From Quadrisphaera sp. (lineage in GTDB: Bacteria > Actinomycetota > Actinomycetes > Actinomycetales > Quadrisphaeraceae), in assembly GCA_029258695.1 (NCBI GenBank), contig JARIBR010000201.1, positions 1 through 6,658 on the forward strand: a DNA stretch of 6,658 nt. The letters run 5' to 3'. Under the pieces are notes generated by a model, which saw nothing but the letters and a program-made list of their open reading frames with translations, was not told the DNA's origin and made no database searches. The position numbers and the translations under genes are program-made. Positions within the stretch are counted from its first letter, which is position 1, and each line of letters opens with the position of its first letter. Positions 5,829-6,658 of the stretch are shown here, one piece after another.

Positions 5829-6658
5829 CGCGGCGGGAGCGTCGTCCCCGGGTGCTGATGTCCGTGCGGACGCCGCGGGCGACGACCAACCCCTACGTCG
5901 TCCAGCTCGCCGGCGCGCTCGACGAGCACGTCGACGTCGCCTGGTTCTCCTGGGGCCGGGCCCTCGCGGGCCGCTACGACGTCCTGCACTGGCACTGGCC
6001 CGAGGTCGCCCTGCGCCGCCGCGCCGCGCTCGCCCGCGCCGCCGCCCGGGTGCGCTTCGCCGCGCTGCTGCTCCGCGTCGCGGCGCTCGCCACCCCCGTC
6101 GTCGTCACGGCGCACAACCGCGCCCCCCACGAGGACGTCGGCCGGCTGGACGCGCTGCTGCTGCGGGCGGCGGCGGCGCAGACCACGGGGTGGGTGGTGC
6201 TCACCGAGGACACCGCCGTGCCCCGCGCCGAGCGTGCGACGTTCGCGCCGCTCGGCCACCACCGCGACTGGCTCCCCCGCGTCGAGGGCGCCGCCGAGCC
6301 GGGACGGTTCCTGTACTTCGGCCTGGTGCGCCCCTACAAGGGCGTCGACGAGCTCGTGGGCGCCTTCGCGGGGGTCGGTGACGCTGCGGAGGCCGGCGGG
6401 GTCGAGACGGTCGAGCCGTCCCTGCACGTCGTGGGAGCGTGCGACGACCCGGCGCTGGCGGCCACCCTGCAGCGCGCCGCCGCCCCGGACGCGCGGGTGG
6501 GGCTCACGCTGCGCCACGTCGACGACGACGTCCTGGCCCGCGAGGTGGCCGGCGCCGAGCTGGTGGTGCTGCCCCACCGGGCGATGCACAACTCCTCGTC
6601 GGCGCTGCTGGCGCTCTCGCTGGGGCGTCCGGTCCTCGTGCCCTCGACGCCGACCACC
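5825..6658 (+). CDS. GT-B glycosyltransferase (GT4-like), 3' end beyond the window
   Basis: An open frame of 278 codons reaching the right edge without a stop. It is predicted to transfer a sugar from a nucleotide donor to a lipid-linked or glycan acceptor in the cytoplasm. The N-terminal Rossmann half begins RVLMSVRTPRATTNPYV (9-25) and contains YDVLHWHWPE (51-60) and VVVTAHNRAPHE (92-103). The C-terminal donor-binding half opens with YFGLVRPYKGVDEL (164-177), a typical GT4 pattern with R169 and K172, and continues with LVVLPHRAMHNSSSALLAL (246-264) and LGRPVLVP (266-273). The acidic residues of the usual GT4 E-x7-E motif are not present in the aligned stretch. The GTG start at 5825 lacks a ribosome-binding site of its own; in-frame GTG 5852 or ATG 5858 are alternatives, with GGGAG at 5835-5839 rather far upstream. 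It is divergent from the ligase-flippase pair and probably belongs to the same polysaccharide locus. The sugar specificity is unknown. Confidence 0.85.
   Translation, partial: MTRRERRPRVLMSVRTPRATTNPYVVQLAGALDEHVDVAWFSWGRALAGRYDVLHWHWPEVALRRRAALARAAARVRFAALLLRVAALATPVVVTAHNRAPHEDVGRLDALLLRAAAAQTTGWVVLTEDTAVPRAERATFAPLGHHRDWLPRVEGAAEPGRFLYFGLVRPYKGVDELVGAFAGVGDAAEAGGVETVEPSLHVVGACDDPALAATLQRAAAPDARVGLTLRHVDDDVLAREVAGAELVVLPHRAMHNSSSALLALSLGRPVLVPSTPTT

Noticed and set aside
5756..6589. A 277-residue minus-strand frame antisense to the glycosyltransferase
   Set aside because: Rich in His/Gln/Arg without motifs, whereas the plus strand gives continuous GT-B motifs to the window edge.
1..6658. 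tRNA, rRNA, transposase, integrase, toxin-antitoxin or defence genes
   Set aside because: Scanned both strands and found no cloverleaf, rRNA-like stretch, DDE or recombinase motif, or recognisable small toxin pair.

Overview
The window is extremely GC-rich DNA (roughly three quarters G+C by eye, with G or C at almost every third codon position). It uses GTG starts heavily and packs genes tightly, which points to a high-GC actinobacterium (Actinomycetota). A motile soil-type lineage such as the Kineosporiales or a relative is only a guess; the sequence alone does not fix genus or order. I see no RNA genes, insertion sequences, CRISPR arrays or phage genes.

Layout from left to right. Bases 1-244 hold no gene I can name. 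They contain two strong GC hairpins and a structured leader immediately before yidC. Bases 245-1129 (+) encode a short YidC/Oxa1-type membrane insertase. Bases 1130-1200 are a short convergent junction containing a three-copy 20-bp tandem repeat, and the stop codon of the next gene lies inside it. Bases 1176-2741 (-) encode a membrane-anchored PAS-GGDEF diguanylate cyclase with a degenerate inhibitory site. After a 121-bp gap that carries the candidate promoter of that gene come two minus-strand genes joined by a 4-base GTGA overlap: a Wzy_C-type O-antigen ligase/polymerase (4329-5762, transcribed first) and a Wzx/MOP-type oligosaccharide flippase (2863-4332). Divergent from them, and running off the right edge, is a GT-B glycosyltransferase (5825-6658, partial). 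A possible 13-codon leader ORF (5787-5828) ends on its start codon.

The right half therefore looks like the edge of a polysaccharide (capsule or exopolysaccharide) locus of the Wzx/Wzy type. The glycosyltransferase would build a lipid-linked repeat unit on the cytoplasmic face, the flippase would move it across the membrane, and the Wzy_C protein would polymerise or transfer it outside. The adjacent diguanylate cyclase makes c-di-GMP control of the polymer plausible, but that is inferred from position only. YidC is probably unrelated housekeeping: it looks like a second, non-rpmH-locus paralogue.

I do not see an obviously new multi-gene system here. The points most worth a second look are small-scale: mutually exclusive hairpins that could mask the yidC ribosome-binding site, the mini-ORF coupled to the glycosyltransferase start, the tandem duplication around the cyclase stop codon, and the missing I-site of the cyclase.
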